NCBI RefSeq assembly: GCF_003286085.1
Contig: NW_020825298.1
Coordinates: forward strand, 14,694,001 to 14,758,000
Direction of reading: 5' to 3'
Origin: Drosophila persimilis
Taxonomy: Eukaryota > Arthropoda > Insecta > Diptera > Drosophilidae
DNA length: 64,000 nucleotides
Below the pieces are notes generated by a model that saw only the letters and a program-made list of their open reading frames with translations, made no database searches and was not told the origin of the DNA. Shown piece by piece: positions 1 to 64,000 of this stretch (positions are counted from its first letter, which is position 1; every line of letters begins with the position of its first letter). The translations under genes and the position numbers were made by a program.

Positions 1-520
1 TATTCCCTTAATTTTCTATCCCTCTTTTCAATCAAAGAAACCTTTTTCAAAGATCCTCCTCCAAAAACCCGCACCCTTTCCTCAAAAGAGCCACAGAAAG
101 CACTGAAATTACATAGAAATATCACTTCAATAGGCAGTTTGTGGCAGCAAGTGGAATGAAATTTAAATCAAGTCAAGTCCATGCGAAGACGTACAACATG
201 TGGCATGTTGAATGCCGGAGAGGCCGGAGAATGCCAGGACAAAGACATTGCAATTTTCGTCTCCTTTTATTTTCACGAGTGTCAAGTGTCAACACCAAAA
301 TGATTAGATAGGCGTGTTACCAGCACAACAATCATCCACTGCCCCACAGGGGGGGTGGCGGGCGGGGCATGGGCGTGTCCCCCCCCCAAAAACGGAATAA
401 GAAGAAAACCCATTAAAAGGCAGAGACAAACGAAAAGACAATCGCGGGGTGGCAGAGAGGGCAGGGGTGGGGGGGTGGCCTGTCAACGGCAGCTGCGTCT
501 TTTGGCTGGTGGAAATATTT

Positions 521-568
521 GCCACCTTCGCCGTCGCCATCGCCATCGCCATCGCCGTCGCCTTCGCT
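521..568. repeat. Degenerate CGCCAT/CGCCGT hexamer repeat
   Basis: About seven copies of a GCCATC-like hexamer. Confidence 0.85.
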
Positions 569-1014
569 TCTATCTGTATCTATGAGATACCACTAAATCT
601 CCCACTCTATCTGCTCGATCTTCCCCACGCTGTCTCGCTCCCTCCCTCCCTTTGGTTTCCCCTTTCCCGGCGAATGAAACTCCATTTAGCATTCGAGTTT
701 ATGGCGCAGTTCCTTGATTTCAAAATATTATGACGACCGACTGTTAAAGTTACGAGAACCGCACGAGAGGGAACTCATTTCCATTCATGCGGGGGTATTG
801 AAAAACACTTTTAAATGCAGTTCTGTGCATTTTGATACCCTGCACAAGGGGGTGTTAAAACTTTCTAAGCAAGTTTGTAGAGGATGGAGCCATTTCGGAG
901 GCTATAGCACCAGATTTTCACTATATAAATCGGTACCTAAATGGATACGAAACAGTTTTCATAGGAAACATTTAAGACAAGTCTTAGAACAAATTTTTTT
1001 GTAGAAAGCTTTAT

Positions 1015-1475
1015 AATTTCTCATGAAAGTTTAATAAATATTTACATTAAATATATATATCTTTTTTCTGATTTATTTTTGTTTTATATTTAATTTATTT
1101 TCTCATTTATTATTTTTATATTTTTAATGTTTTCACTATTTTACTTATTTTCTTATAAATTATTTTTTTTTTTATTTTTATCGTTATCAATATTCTATTT
1201 ATTTTTTATATATTTTGCTTTTATTATTTTTTATATTTATGTTTTCATTAATTAATTTATTATCTTTTTTATTTGATTTTATTATTTTTTTTAATATTAA
1301 TTTTTTTCATTATTCCATTTATTTTTGTATTTTTTATTTTTTTAAATTTTATATATTTAATTTATTTTATTATGTTTAATGTTTTCATTATTTCATTTAT
1401 TTGCTTATTTGTTATATTTAATGTTTTTATTATTTAATTTATTTTCTTATCATTTTATTAGTATTCTACAGCTCT
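1015..1475. repeat. T-rich island (TTATTATTTT-like words)
   Basis: Recurring TTTAATGTTTTCATTATTT-like words make this a degenerate tandem repeat with almost no G or C. Confidence 0.7.
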
Positions 1476-4345
1476 TGAAATTAGTATTTCTGCAATAATC
1501 CATATTTTTCTTAATGAAAAATCACTTGAAAAGAAATGATCTACGAGGCAAACCTTTCCGTTCGTAAAAAAAAACCATCGAATAGTCATTCAATGCAGTT
1601 AATGATCATTCTATTCGTTCCTAGGATTAAAAATTTAATGGAAAATATATCTCTAAGAGTATCTAAAGCTTGTGTTCTGCCTCTCCCCTCTCCCCGTCCC
1701 TAGATCTAGTCTGGCCATAAAGAAGGGGAACATGGACCCTCCTTTATGTCTTCATCATTCATATTTATGCATTTTTATTTTAATTTCGACTGGCACTTGG
1801 CCTTTTCATTTCTTTTCCTTTCCTTTCCGTTCATATTCCATGGGAAGCACAGCCAGACAGAGAGCTCCACCCACTCCACCGTAAGGCAGGAAGAGTTTTC
1901 TTTGGGGGACATGTGTTTTTCTTTTTGCCGGTGCGTGCCCGTCTCTGGCGTGGGGCGTGGGGGCGTGGGCGTGTGCGAGGAGGAGGTGCTGGCCGTCCCC
2001 TTTTGGGCCGTTTTGACAGCTCTTCGAAGCTCATCCGCTGCGCGGCGGCGGCGACGTTGGAATCGTTTGCCTTTACGACTGTTAGGGCCAAAGGTTTTGT
2101 TGCCTTTAACGACTCTTGCAGGTCTCTTGCAGAGCATGGAGAATCGTTGCGTTGCGTTGCGAAGATGATCGCTGGCCAGAGATAGGACTTGTATCTCGAA
2201 ACAGGGCAAAGGTCATAGAGGAAAGTTTTTGTGTGTGCCAATGGGAAAACTTTCCGGGGGAAACTCGAATTGCAAACAAATTGTCAGACAAAAGATTAAA
2301 GCGATATCCAAAAGAAAGCCCTCTATGAGAAATAAGCTTAAATATGGATCTTAAATTATCCCCCGTTCCTTCACATTTTCCCTACAATTTCCTGCATTTC
2401 CCTCACACCTTTCCGCTTCCATTCAAGGTTCAAATGCCGTTCGTCTGCCAAAGACTGGGCTTGCAAAAAATATTCCATAATTTAGAGCAGACGCGACGCG
2501 TGTTAGCCAGGGCCAAGAATGGAGTTGCCCTTGGCCTTCAGGCTACCAGTCGCCGACAGTCATCTTCCTCCCTCCTCCCTCCCCCTTTGGATTCCATTCA
2601 ATGTCGGGGCATAAATTTTCCACCCATCCAATGCCTGAAAAAACGTAATAAACTTTTATTCTTTTTACACGTATTTTTTTTTCCTCAGACCGCATAACAA
2701 TAGAATAACCATTTTTTGTAGACTTTTCTTTTTTGTACGTTTTATTTTTAATAATATTTTATTTTTTTGCAACACGAAGAACACTTTATCAAAGAAATTC
2801 CACTGCGGCTGACGACAAGAGGCTGAAGGGTGTAGGGGCTTTGGTCAAGTGAAAAATATCGCGAATATAAATTGAAAAGAGTTTCCGAGTTTGGGTGAAA
2901 ACGAATTCGGAATGCCCTTATTTTGATAAATCTAGGATAGAAATAGAATTTCATAGCTCCTATCTGCATTTTAAACTAAGAAAAATCTTTAAAAATTAAC
3001 AAGCATTGGATTTAAGGTTTTTGATGATTTAAATAATTTTTAAAAAGTGTTTAAAAGATGTTTAAAAATGATAAATTTATATTTTCATCTACTGAAATAT
3101 TTTTTTGTTATTTCCCGCCTGTCTTCGGAAGTTGGAATGCCCAAATTTCGAGTTTTTTAGGAGAGAAATATTTTTTTAAAGTTATTTTCTGCATTTTTAA
3201 ATAAAAAAATCTTAAAAAATTAAAGATCCTGGGAATATAAAGTGTTTTATTTATTTTTATTTAAAACAAATCTGGGTATCGGAGTTCAAGGAGGAGTTTT
3301 CCTGGAATGTATCTCAAAAGCAACGAAAACCCCAAAGTAATCCAACAAGTCATATCCGTATGACATTAACTTTCATTCAACGCTCCAAAAAAAATCTCAT
3401 GGTCAATTCCAGGGTGGGGGCGAGCTGGGGGAGGGGGTCGAAGCCTCACGTACATGCGAAAAGTGCAAAATGTTGTATTTGCAAATTTTTGTTGGTGCCC
3501 AAAGCGCGTGCGTGTCGGCGTCTGTGTGTTTTCTCATTCTTCTTTCTTCTTTTTATTTTTTTTTTGTTAATTGCTTGCCTCCTCGAGGGGTCGCTGGGGT
3601 CCCAAAAAAAAAGAGAAAAACAAAGAAAAAAAAAACACAGAAATAATCGTCACATGCAATGACCGACCGGCCAATGCCAACGGTACATTTTTCACGCCTT
3701 CGAGTCTCGGTCTCTGTTGCTCCTGCATTTCCGCTTTTTGTTTTGTTTTTGTTTTTGTTGTTGTTGTTATTGTTGTTTTTTGTCTAAGGTTAAGGTTGCG
3801 CTGCTGCCGCCTGGCCAGACATTGAAATTAAATGCGCAGAAATTACGCTGCAATTATGCGGCGTCGCAGCGGAGACGTGCAAGAATTATGGCTCTGGGAA
3901 TTTTCTCGTTTTTCCTAAAGCGAAAGTTGGCGGGTCCCACTTTCAGTTCCCCCCGCCCCTGGAGTCTGGCTCTGAATTATATTTTATGACCATGTAAATG
4001 GCGTGGCGAAGCGAAGCTCCCAGGACTAGGGGTTTATTTTTTTGCGACTATAATTCTCTCTTTCTCTGTCTCTCTCTCTCTCTTTGGTGGAGTATGAGAA
4101 AATTGCAGTTGATGATTAGGCATGAAATGTGTGGATAGAAAAGGAAAAGAGGAGTACGAGAGTGCCAGGAGAGTCTATGGGGGGATTTATAGGTGAATTT
4201 TATAGAAGAAAAATCTAGTTTATGAATGAAAATGGGTACCTATAGGGATCTAGGGGAAAACTGTGGCAAATTTTGCATTCAATTGATCTAGAGATAATAA
4301 ATATATATTTAAAATTGTTCAGTATGCGGTCAAGAATGATATTTC

Positions 4346-4420
4346 TATCGCAGCAAACTTCCTAGGGTCATGGCTGTATCCCAGGGCTCGAAGATATCCC
4401 AACGACAATAGGTAATCGGA
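4346..4420 (+). repeat. Decayed copy of the intron-2 hairpin unit
   Basis: Positions 4346-4378 match 36881-36913 at 32 of 33 bases. Positions 4398-4420 match 36963-36985 at about 20 of 23. The middle, holding most of the 3' arm, is about 30 nt shorter and diverged (GGCTCGAAGATA against GGCTCGAGGATGT), so the long stem is lost. Confidence 0.7.
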
Positions 4421-4889
4421 AATCAATTGGTTTTTCCAAGAAAGTGATCATTTAAGAGTGTTAGCCTTTAAATAAAAGACTGAAAGGAAGAATTAAGACA
4501 GGAATCGGTTATATGAGCTATAAGGAGGGACCTTCACAAGGCCCTGCTCGACGAACCTACACCTAACCTCATTAGAGGAAATAAAATACCAGCAATCATC
4601 CTCCAATGTCAACAGCAGGTACAACACCCCCATTGCCCCTCTCTGGGAGCCTCTACTGTATCTGTATCGGGGTCTGCACTGCCCACTCCATCGATAAGGC
4701 GATGAGGCGGTGAGGGGGGAACCATTAACACCCGCAAACAATAACCGAAGCTGGAAATTAATTGAAGCCAGTGCCACAGACGCAGACGGGTCGGGTCAGA
4801 GGAGGGTGTTGCAGATGCAGACGATGGGGAAACGCAGAATGGACCACAAGTCGTCTGCCACACACCAGACAAAGGCATTGCTGCAGAAA

Positions 4890-4922
4890 CGACGACGGCG
4901 ACGGCGACGACGACGACGACGC
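4890..4922. repeat. GAC/GGC trinucleotide repeat
   Basis: ACGACGGCGACGGCGACGAC continuing as GAC repeats. Confidence 0.85.
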
Positions 4923-5329
4923 TCTGGCATGTCATTCATTTGGTTTTCTATGCCGTGTCGTGGTCGTGGTTCCCCCCATTCACCAGCCAGCACTCCTCCA
5001 TGTCCCGCCAGTCATACTCTGCCCCTCGTTACGGGCAGGCACCGTTTTGTTCGTATTATTTTCGCACTCGACCAAAACTCCAAAAAAACATTGCCAACTG
5101 CCGACTTTTGTTGCATGTTGCCCACTGCCACTGCGGCTGTTGTTGTTGTCGTTGCTGTTGCTGCCACCAACTGAGTCACTAAAAAGTTGCATTTTATTTG
5201 CTCTTCAAGACCCAACGCCAAAAATTATTATACTCGCTCTCTCTCGGTCGACAGGGAGTATATACCCTGTTTGATGCTATAAAAGAGGGTATGATGATTT
5301 GGGGCAAATGGTTTGCCAAATGCAGAAAA

Positions 5330-5560
5330 ATGAATACAAATATATAAAATAATATATAAAAAATTTTAAAAAAAATAAAAAATATTAACATTGAGATTTA
5401 TAATGAAATAAATCAGTAATGCTGTATTTCAGTAAATATTAAGTGTTAAAATTCCATGTTTAAAATTAAATTAAATAATAAATAAGCCATGTAATATAAA
5501 TAATAAATAAAATATAAAATATATGTAACAAAATAAATAATACAAATAAAATAAGACTCT
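5330..5560. repeat. AT-rich island (AAATAATATAAATAAAATA-like words)
   Basis: Degenerate AAATAA/ATAAAA repeats; no gene. Confidence 0.65.
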
Positions 5561-7159
5561 TCGATGACATATAAAAAATAATTTCTTCATCAGAATAAAT
5601 AAAAAAAAATCCATAAAAAGTAGTTCCTACATTTCTTCGATTTTTTTTTTTTTTATTGACTTATAAAAACTAAAGTTTTTTTCACTAAAATTATCTGCCT
5701 TTTTTTCTCTGATTTAAAAACTTCGCACCCAGAAACGATATTTAAAAACCAATTTGTTATAAAGAAAATTGTACTATCTGCCAAGATATTATGTTTAAAA
5801 TTGTATATTTTAAATACTCAATATTTTCTATAGTTTTCCCTTAACAATCCCTATATTCCAGGGTATCTTAAGCTTTTATACCATCAAAAACCAAACCTTT
5901 CTTTCTTGCTTTTTATTTCTTATTTCCTTTTTGCCATTTCATTTGGGATTTCTTCTTTTTTATTTGCTCCGTTGCTGTTGCTGCCGGCATTTAATTGCCA
6001 CATGCAACACATGTTGCCGACGCCAACGCCGCTGTGGCGGCAGCAACACAAAAAAAGGACAGCTTGGAAAAATTAATAGAAAAATATTTTTTAAACCATT
6101 TTTTAATTTCGGCCTTGTGGGCGTTTTTGGACAACAGAGGTGACACGACGGGGGGGCAGAGAGGGGCGAGAGTGAGAGAGAGAAGGGAGGAAGTGGGGGA
6201 GACGGCACAATCTTCTTTTTGGCTGCAATTTTTGGTATGAAATTTCATGGTAATTGTGGTTAATGTTATGGATATTTTATGTGGGAAAGAAAGAAGAAAG
6301 AAGAGAAGTACTTCCATCCAAGAGGGAAGGAGAATGAGAGACAGAGTGAGAGGGAGAGGGAGAGACGAATGGCAGTGGTTAGAAGAGTGAATAAAATGTT
6401 GGATGATGGTTATTTATTTGTTAAAAATAAAATGAAACCAGTGGCTGGAGTGCGAGAGAGACAGAGAGATACTTGTTAAATGAATTAATTTCAATTTTGT
6501 TGGTAGCACTTTGTGGCTGGAATTGAATGAGTTATAAATGGTTTATGAATGGTTTATAAATCCTTGCTAAATGGCAATATAATCACATATAAATGGACTT
6601 TATTTCACTTCAGAATTCATGGGAAAAACTCTTTTATGTTCAAAATGAATCAATAAATCTGCAAGATTGTAATTTTTATCAGCCATAAATCGAGCCATCA
6701 AACGTTTTTGCATATGCAACGAATCGATTGGGTCGCCCCATTCAGGCCGCCCTCTTACAAGTTCAGGAACCTGGTGGAAAACGAGTCCGCTTTTCACGCA
6801 ACTGTTTTTCCCTTGCTTTCGTCACATACAAATTTGCATTCGGTCTGGCACCGGCACCGTCACCGTCACCGGCTACCGGATAAAAAGTAAAATGTTCTCG
6901 ACAGACCCCATAGGCCATAGGCCATAGACCATAGACAACAGGCACAGACACCGACTGCGGCTTCATTTCCATTTCCATCTGCAAATGCAACTGCAACTCC
7001 GGACAGCCAGACTCCCAGCTCCCCACCAGCTGCAACTGCCGGCTGCAACGCTGTGGCATAAAAAGGCGGCCCAACCATAAGGCCCATAAAAACATTGCGC
7101 CGACTACCATGGGAGTACTTCTATTCGTGCACTTGGAAAAAAGAAAAGCCATTTGTACT

Positions 7160-7720
7160 GGAGCTTATTAAATATTCAGAAATTAATAAATACATATATA
7201 GATAGCTTAAAAAAAAGTATAAAAATAAAAAAAATATATTCTTTAAAATAAAAGTTAAATAAAGAATGGAATCATAGATTTAAATTCTAAAATAATTTCC
7301 TTGTCTATCGTGACTTAATGCCATAGTCAATTAAAAACCTAATTATAAAATTAAAATATTTTATTTTTTTTATTTATAAAAAAAATGTTGGATATTTTTA
7401 ACTACGAAAAGGAAAAAACTAAAACTAAAAAAAATCGTAAAAAATATGAGATCCATATCATGCTAAAATATTTTAAAATGTGTTTAAAAATTCAAAATGT
7501 ATATTTTTCATGTATCAAAATAGATTTTTAAAGCTCCTGCCTGTCCTTCCAACTAGAAAAATCTTTAAACAAATTTAAAGCTAAAAAAGTATCTAAGAAG
7601 TTTTTAAAAATAAAATGTTTCAACTTAAAAAAAATCGTTACAAATGATAAAACTACAAAATGTTTAAAAAGTACCTTAAAATTATAAATGTATATTTTCC
7701 ATCTACTACAAAATATAACT
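7160..7720. repeat. AT-rich island (AAAATGTTTAAAAA-like words)
   Basis: Low-complexity A/T sequence with recurring TTTAAAAA and AAAATGT words; no gene. Confidence 0.6.
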
Positions 7721-8514
7721 AAAAACTATAAACCCATCCGCAAAGACCCTTATTTTTTCTCAGTGTACTCACTTCACTGCCATTCTCCCTCTCTGTCACT
7801 CTCACACTCTCTCTTCTATGAATTCAAGTGTTTTCCAGTGTGCGGATTGTTGTTGTTGCTACACAAATTTTATGCCTTTTATTTTTGGCGACTTTTGCCG
7901 ACGACAACAACAACAGCAGCCATAACAGCCCCAACAACTACAACATTAATAATAGCGACAACAGCAACAACTGCCGAGGGAAAACTAAAGGGGGGAAAAT
8001 GCGGCACATTTGCAACTTTGCTGCCACTTCCACTGTGAAGTTGGCGTAAAATTTCGCCATTTCGCATATGAAAGGAAGTGTGGGCGCCACAGAACAGAAC
8101 AGAGCCACTGCACCTCCTGCAGCCCTCTTTTCCCTCCTTTTATTTTTGTTCTTTTTCTTCAACATTTTTATTAATTGCTCGAGTGAATTTTTGCATCGGC
8201 AAAATGCCTGTGAAAATGTTGCTTTGTGTTTGTTGTTGGGAGGAGTCTTTTGATCTTTTCCTCTTTCCCGGTAGAGACACTTTTAACAGATGAAAAACTA
8301 TCAGGGGGGATCGAGGGAACTTCTCAAGCAGATGGTGTATAGGAAAAGAGATCCTAGGTGGGGTATTTTGGGGGGGGTTTTAATGGATAAATGGGAATAT
8401 TATCAATACTTCTAAACCCTTCCAAGCCCCTTTTCAGTGTGCTTCTTTAACCATAGAGCGAAATTTGGAAAAGCGAAGATTTCTTGACATTTTCGAGTCA
8501 TAGAAGCGAAACAA

Positions 8515-8750
8515 AAAACTTAAATAAATAAATATAATATAATAATAATAATATAATATAAAACAAATATACTCGTTATCTAAAAATAAAATAAATATAT
8601 ACAAAAATATAGGAAAAAATAAATAAAATAATTAATTAATTTATTTAAATTAATATATTTTATTTATAATATATATTATAACTTATAAAATTATAAATAA
8701 TAAAATAAATTAATAATAAATAAATGTAATAAATTAATTTTCATTGACAA
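8515..8750. repeat. AT-rich island (AATAATAATATAATATAA-like words)
   Basis: Nearly pure A/T with AATAA/TATAA words; no gene. Confidence 0.65.
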
Positions 8751-9823
8751 CAAAGCATTCAGAATGGTATGGCTATTAAAGACCCCCATAGATCATAAAT
8801 AAAATACAAAATGTCTAACAAGCATTCTTGAAGTTCCTTTAGTTCCGTACTCCCCTATTTTTCCCCATTTCTGCTGGAAATTCCACCATTTCATCCATTA
8901 AACTTCCTGTTTTTCCCCCCTTTCTTCCCACTGTAAAATTCCGCAAACTCAACTTCTGAGTATTCAAATCCATTCATCAATCAGCTAAATTCTCATTTTC
9001 TCCAAGTCAAACTTTCACCCATTTACCACCCGTACAGCTGTACACTCTCCTACAGCACTTGTACACTCTCCTACACTCTTCGCGAGTCATAAATCTAGCT
9101 TGAAAAAAACTGTTAGTTTTAGCTTGTGTTTTTTTTTTTGTGTGCTTGTTGATTTTGCCTTTAAATTTTGGAAAATATTGTTTAAATGCCAGAGCACTGA
9201 GGCCCTGTCGCATTTCCGGCTGCCAAAAAAGGGCAACCATCAAGCCGGCCCACCCCCCTAAAACAGCCCCTAGACCACCCCCAAATCCTCCTCCAGCTCT
9301 CTGTCGCTTTTGCGTTCAGCGCGTTTTTCGCGCTGTTTATATTTTTGTATTTTGACACGTTTTGGCATGTCGCCGAGGGAGGTGCCAGCAGGAGGAAGGC
9401 GAAGGGGGAGTTTTAGCAGCGCTCTGTGTCGTATGTCTCTGACATTTTACATAAATTTCTGCTTGCTCAGCTCTGGAAAATCGTGACGGGGACTATAGAG
9501 ACCCCTCTTTCCCATCGCCATCGCCACCGCCATAGTGATGGCCGTGACAGCAAGAGGACCTCCGCCTGCCATGACTTTGCTGTCATGTGACAAAAACGCG
9601 ACAGTTTGCAAGGTCACGTCACATTAATTTGCTGACAATGATGTATTTAGGGGGAGAGAGACGAGACGAGACGCGACGAGACCTATGGATGTATTCCTCC
9701 TTGCGAAATTCTTAAAGCCTTGCCGCCAATTAAGGCTACAAGAGAATTCTCCCCTTCTCCCCCTCTCGCCCTTGACAATTTTTCTTAATTTCCCTGTTCT
9801 CTTCTTTTATTTCGTTTCTGCAG

Positions 9824-62462
<52,639 letters not shown>

Positions 62463-63375
62463 GTAAGTATCCTGCACACACAGCGAGAAAAGGGGAACCC
62501 AATGCCGGTTCCCCCAGTTTCCCCCAATTCTCCTGTTCATTTTTCCTGCTGTGGATTGCTGCGGAGGCCTAATCGAGTTGCTGTTTGTGGGGCACACAGG
62601 CACACAATTTTTTGGTTTGCAGCTGCATTTGAAATGAGGGATTTTCCAGGGAAAATGAGGTTCAGATTAACAGAGAGTTTTCGAGGGAATGAAGCTCCCT
62701 TAGTGGCTGCCATTCTTCTATTTCCCTTTGAGCCTAGAATATTCTTTAATAATTCCCTTAAATTCCATCATATTCGCCTCAAACCCAAAAAAGGCCCCCC
62801 AGCAAATAATCATCTACGACAGCTCTGTGATTCCTACTCTATCGCATGCCTATTCCTATTTTTAACCACAAAACCTTTGCTCTCTTTGCAAATCCAATTA
62901 CACTCAAGAATCCTCGACTCCGCAGCACTCCATGCCTCTGCCATTCAATTGAAATATATGCCCATGACAATTGCTACCTCTGATTCCTGGTTCCGTTTCT
63001 ATTGGTTTCGCAATGCAAAAATCAATTAGAGTCCAAGGCTTCGGGAACAATGTCCTAGTGTTTCTGGCCAATATGCAGAGACGGAGCTGCATGGTCTGGC
63101 CTGTCCTGTCTCCTGGCACATTTTAATATGTTACTCAACGTAACAATTCGATTTGCCTGCTTGCTTTAATAGTTTTGCGGTTGGAAAGCCACAAAACGTA
63201 TTACGTATACGTAATATTGCACCAGCAGATGCACAGAGGACGCCACACAAGAGACAGAGAGATGGTGGGGGGCAGAGGCAGGAGTGCCAGGAGAGGCTGC
63301 CAGTAGACCACTGCAGTGGCTGCAAAAACCAGCAGAGAAACCTCACAGTTACCCAGACAGACGCAGACCAGACCA

Positions 63376-63418
63376 ATAGATAGATAGATAGATATGTAGA
63401 TAGATAGATAGATAGATG
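63376..63418. repeat. (GATA)n microsatellite
   Basis: TAGA/GATA tetranucleotide units with one TATG interruption. Confidence 0.9.
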
Positions 63419-63854
63419 TATGCAAAATAATTAACACTCACACACACGCACAGGCACAGGCACAGACGCAGATAGATACTCCTGGCAGTGGCGTGCAGTT
63501 GGACAACCAGAGGATTGCCACTCTTCGAGTGCCCCCTGTCCTTGCCGCCTGGGGCACGGCTGGATAAAATATTAATAGACAGCTGGATAGACAGTTATCA
63601 GACAACAGATGGACTTTATTGTCCACAGGACCACAGATGAAAATTATAATAGACATTTTCCGAGCTCGAAAATCAAAGCCACAATTCACGCACATCGCAA
63701 CGAACAGGATATGTGAAGGGAAAATGGTGAGGGAAAGCCAGCCCTTACCCGTTGATATTTGGTTACAGTCGAAAGTACTTCCAAAAAGTGGGCATATGGA
63801 TGGGTATGCTCTTGTCTTTTGTTTTGTGGGTTACAAGCCCAAGAGATCCTTTGG

Positions 63855-64000
63855 CAAGTGAACCAAACGTTCAGGCTTCAAGCGGAGCACTGCTTGAATA
63901 GGGACAAGCGAACCAAAGATTTGGCTAAAGACGCTGAAGCAGTTCAATCGAAAGCGAACCACACCTTCAGGTTTCAGGCGGAGCACTGCTTGAAACAAAC
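63855..64000. repeat. Start of a possible 96-bp minisatellite
   Basis: GCGGAGCACTGCTTGAA occurs at 63882 and 63978, 96 bp apart. Each is preceded by an AAGYGAACCA..TTCAGG segment, and a partial AAGCGAACCAAA lies between. Each core has a TTCAAGC...GCTTGAA-like inverted repeat. The array may continue beyond the window. Confidence 0.7.

Larger units (their letters stand above)
1..9823. other. Noncoding region upstream of first recognised Ddr exon
   Basis: I see no convincing coding sequence on either strand. The ORFs present are low-complexity or very short. Contents include AT-rich islands (about 1015-1475, 5330-5560, 7160-7720, 8515-8750), a CT tract near 4057-4083, trinucleotide and hexanucleotide repeats, a decayed hairpin-family copy at 4346-4420, and a duplicated 20-bp segment near 9038-9080. 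Because 9823 is a splice acceptor, at least the last part is an intron in the 5' UTR. The upstream noncoding exon and promoter could not be located. Confidence 0.7.
62463..64000 (+). other. Ddr intron 11, start only
   Basis: Begins at GTAAGT and has no acceptor followed by kinase-like sequence before the window ends. Contains a (GATA)n tract (63376-63418), a short CA stretch and the start of a possible minisatellite (63855-64000). Confidence 0.85.

Overview
This is a piece of a Drosophila-type insect genome. The evidence is short exons in very long introns, consensus GTAAGT donors, pyrimidine-rich acceptors, a CAAAATG start context, many dinucleotide microsatellites and AT-rich introns. The density of (TC)n, (CA)n and homopolymer-C tracts suggests the obscura group (D. 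pseudoobscura and relatives). That species guess is inference.

One gene dominates. Eleven + strand exons (9824-62462) join in frame through ten GT-AG introns into the first 849 codons of a discoidin domain receptor tyrosine kinase. The order is hydrophobic signal segment, discoidin (F5/8 type C) domain bounded by two cysteines, discoidin-like domain, extracellular juxtamembrane stretch, one transmembrane helix, long cytoplasmic juxtamembrane region with tyrosine motifs and a Pro/Gly-rich insert, and the glycine-rich loop of the kinase. The gene runs off the right edge just after that loop, so most of the kinase domain is missing. It fits Ddr. Flies have a second DDR-like gene (smal), and I cannot fully exclude that one.

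Layout: 1-9823 is noncoding (5' flank or an intron in the 5' UTR); 9824-10293 is the start-codon exon; introns 1 and 2 (10.3 and 20.0 kb) flank a 106-bp exon; 40689-43274 is a compact cluster of four exons coding most of the discoidin region; 43275-61819 has five more exons separated by long introns; 61820-62462 is the large Pro/Gly-rich exon; 62463-64000 is the start of the next intron.

A small single-exon ORF lies antisense in intron 6 (44680-45105, 141 aa). It has two exact Cys-x9-Cys motifs and is a candidate nested gene.

The least explained structures are two tandem foldbacks of about 85 nt in intron 2 that look like microRNA precursors, with degenerate relatives at 4.35 and 16.87 kb; a 178-bp tandem repeat array with an inverted relative 1.5 kb away; a cluster of TATCGATA/CGATA motifs; several G-quadruplex candidates; and a series of AT-rich islands, each built from its own short motif.
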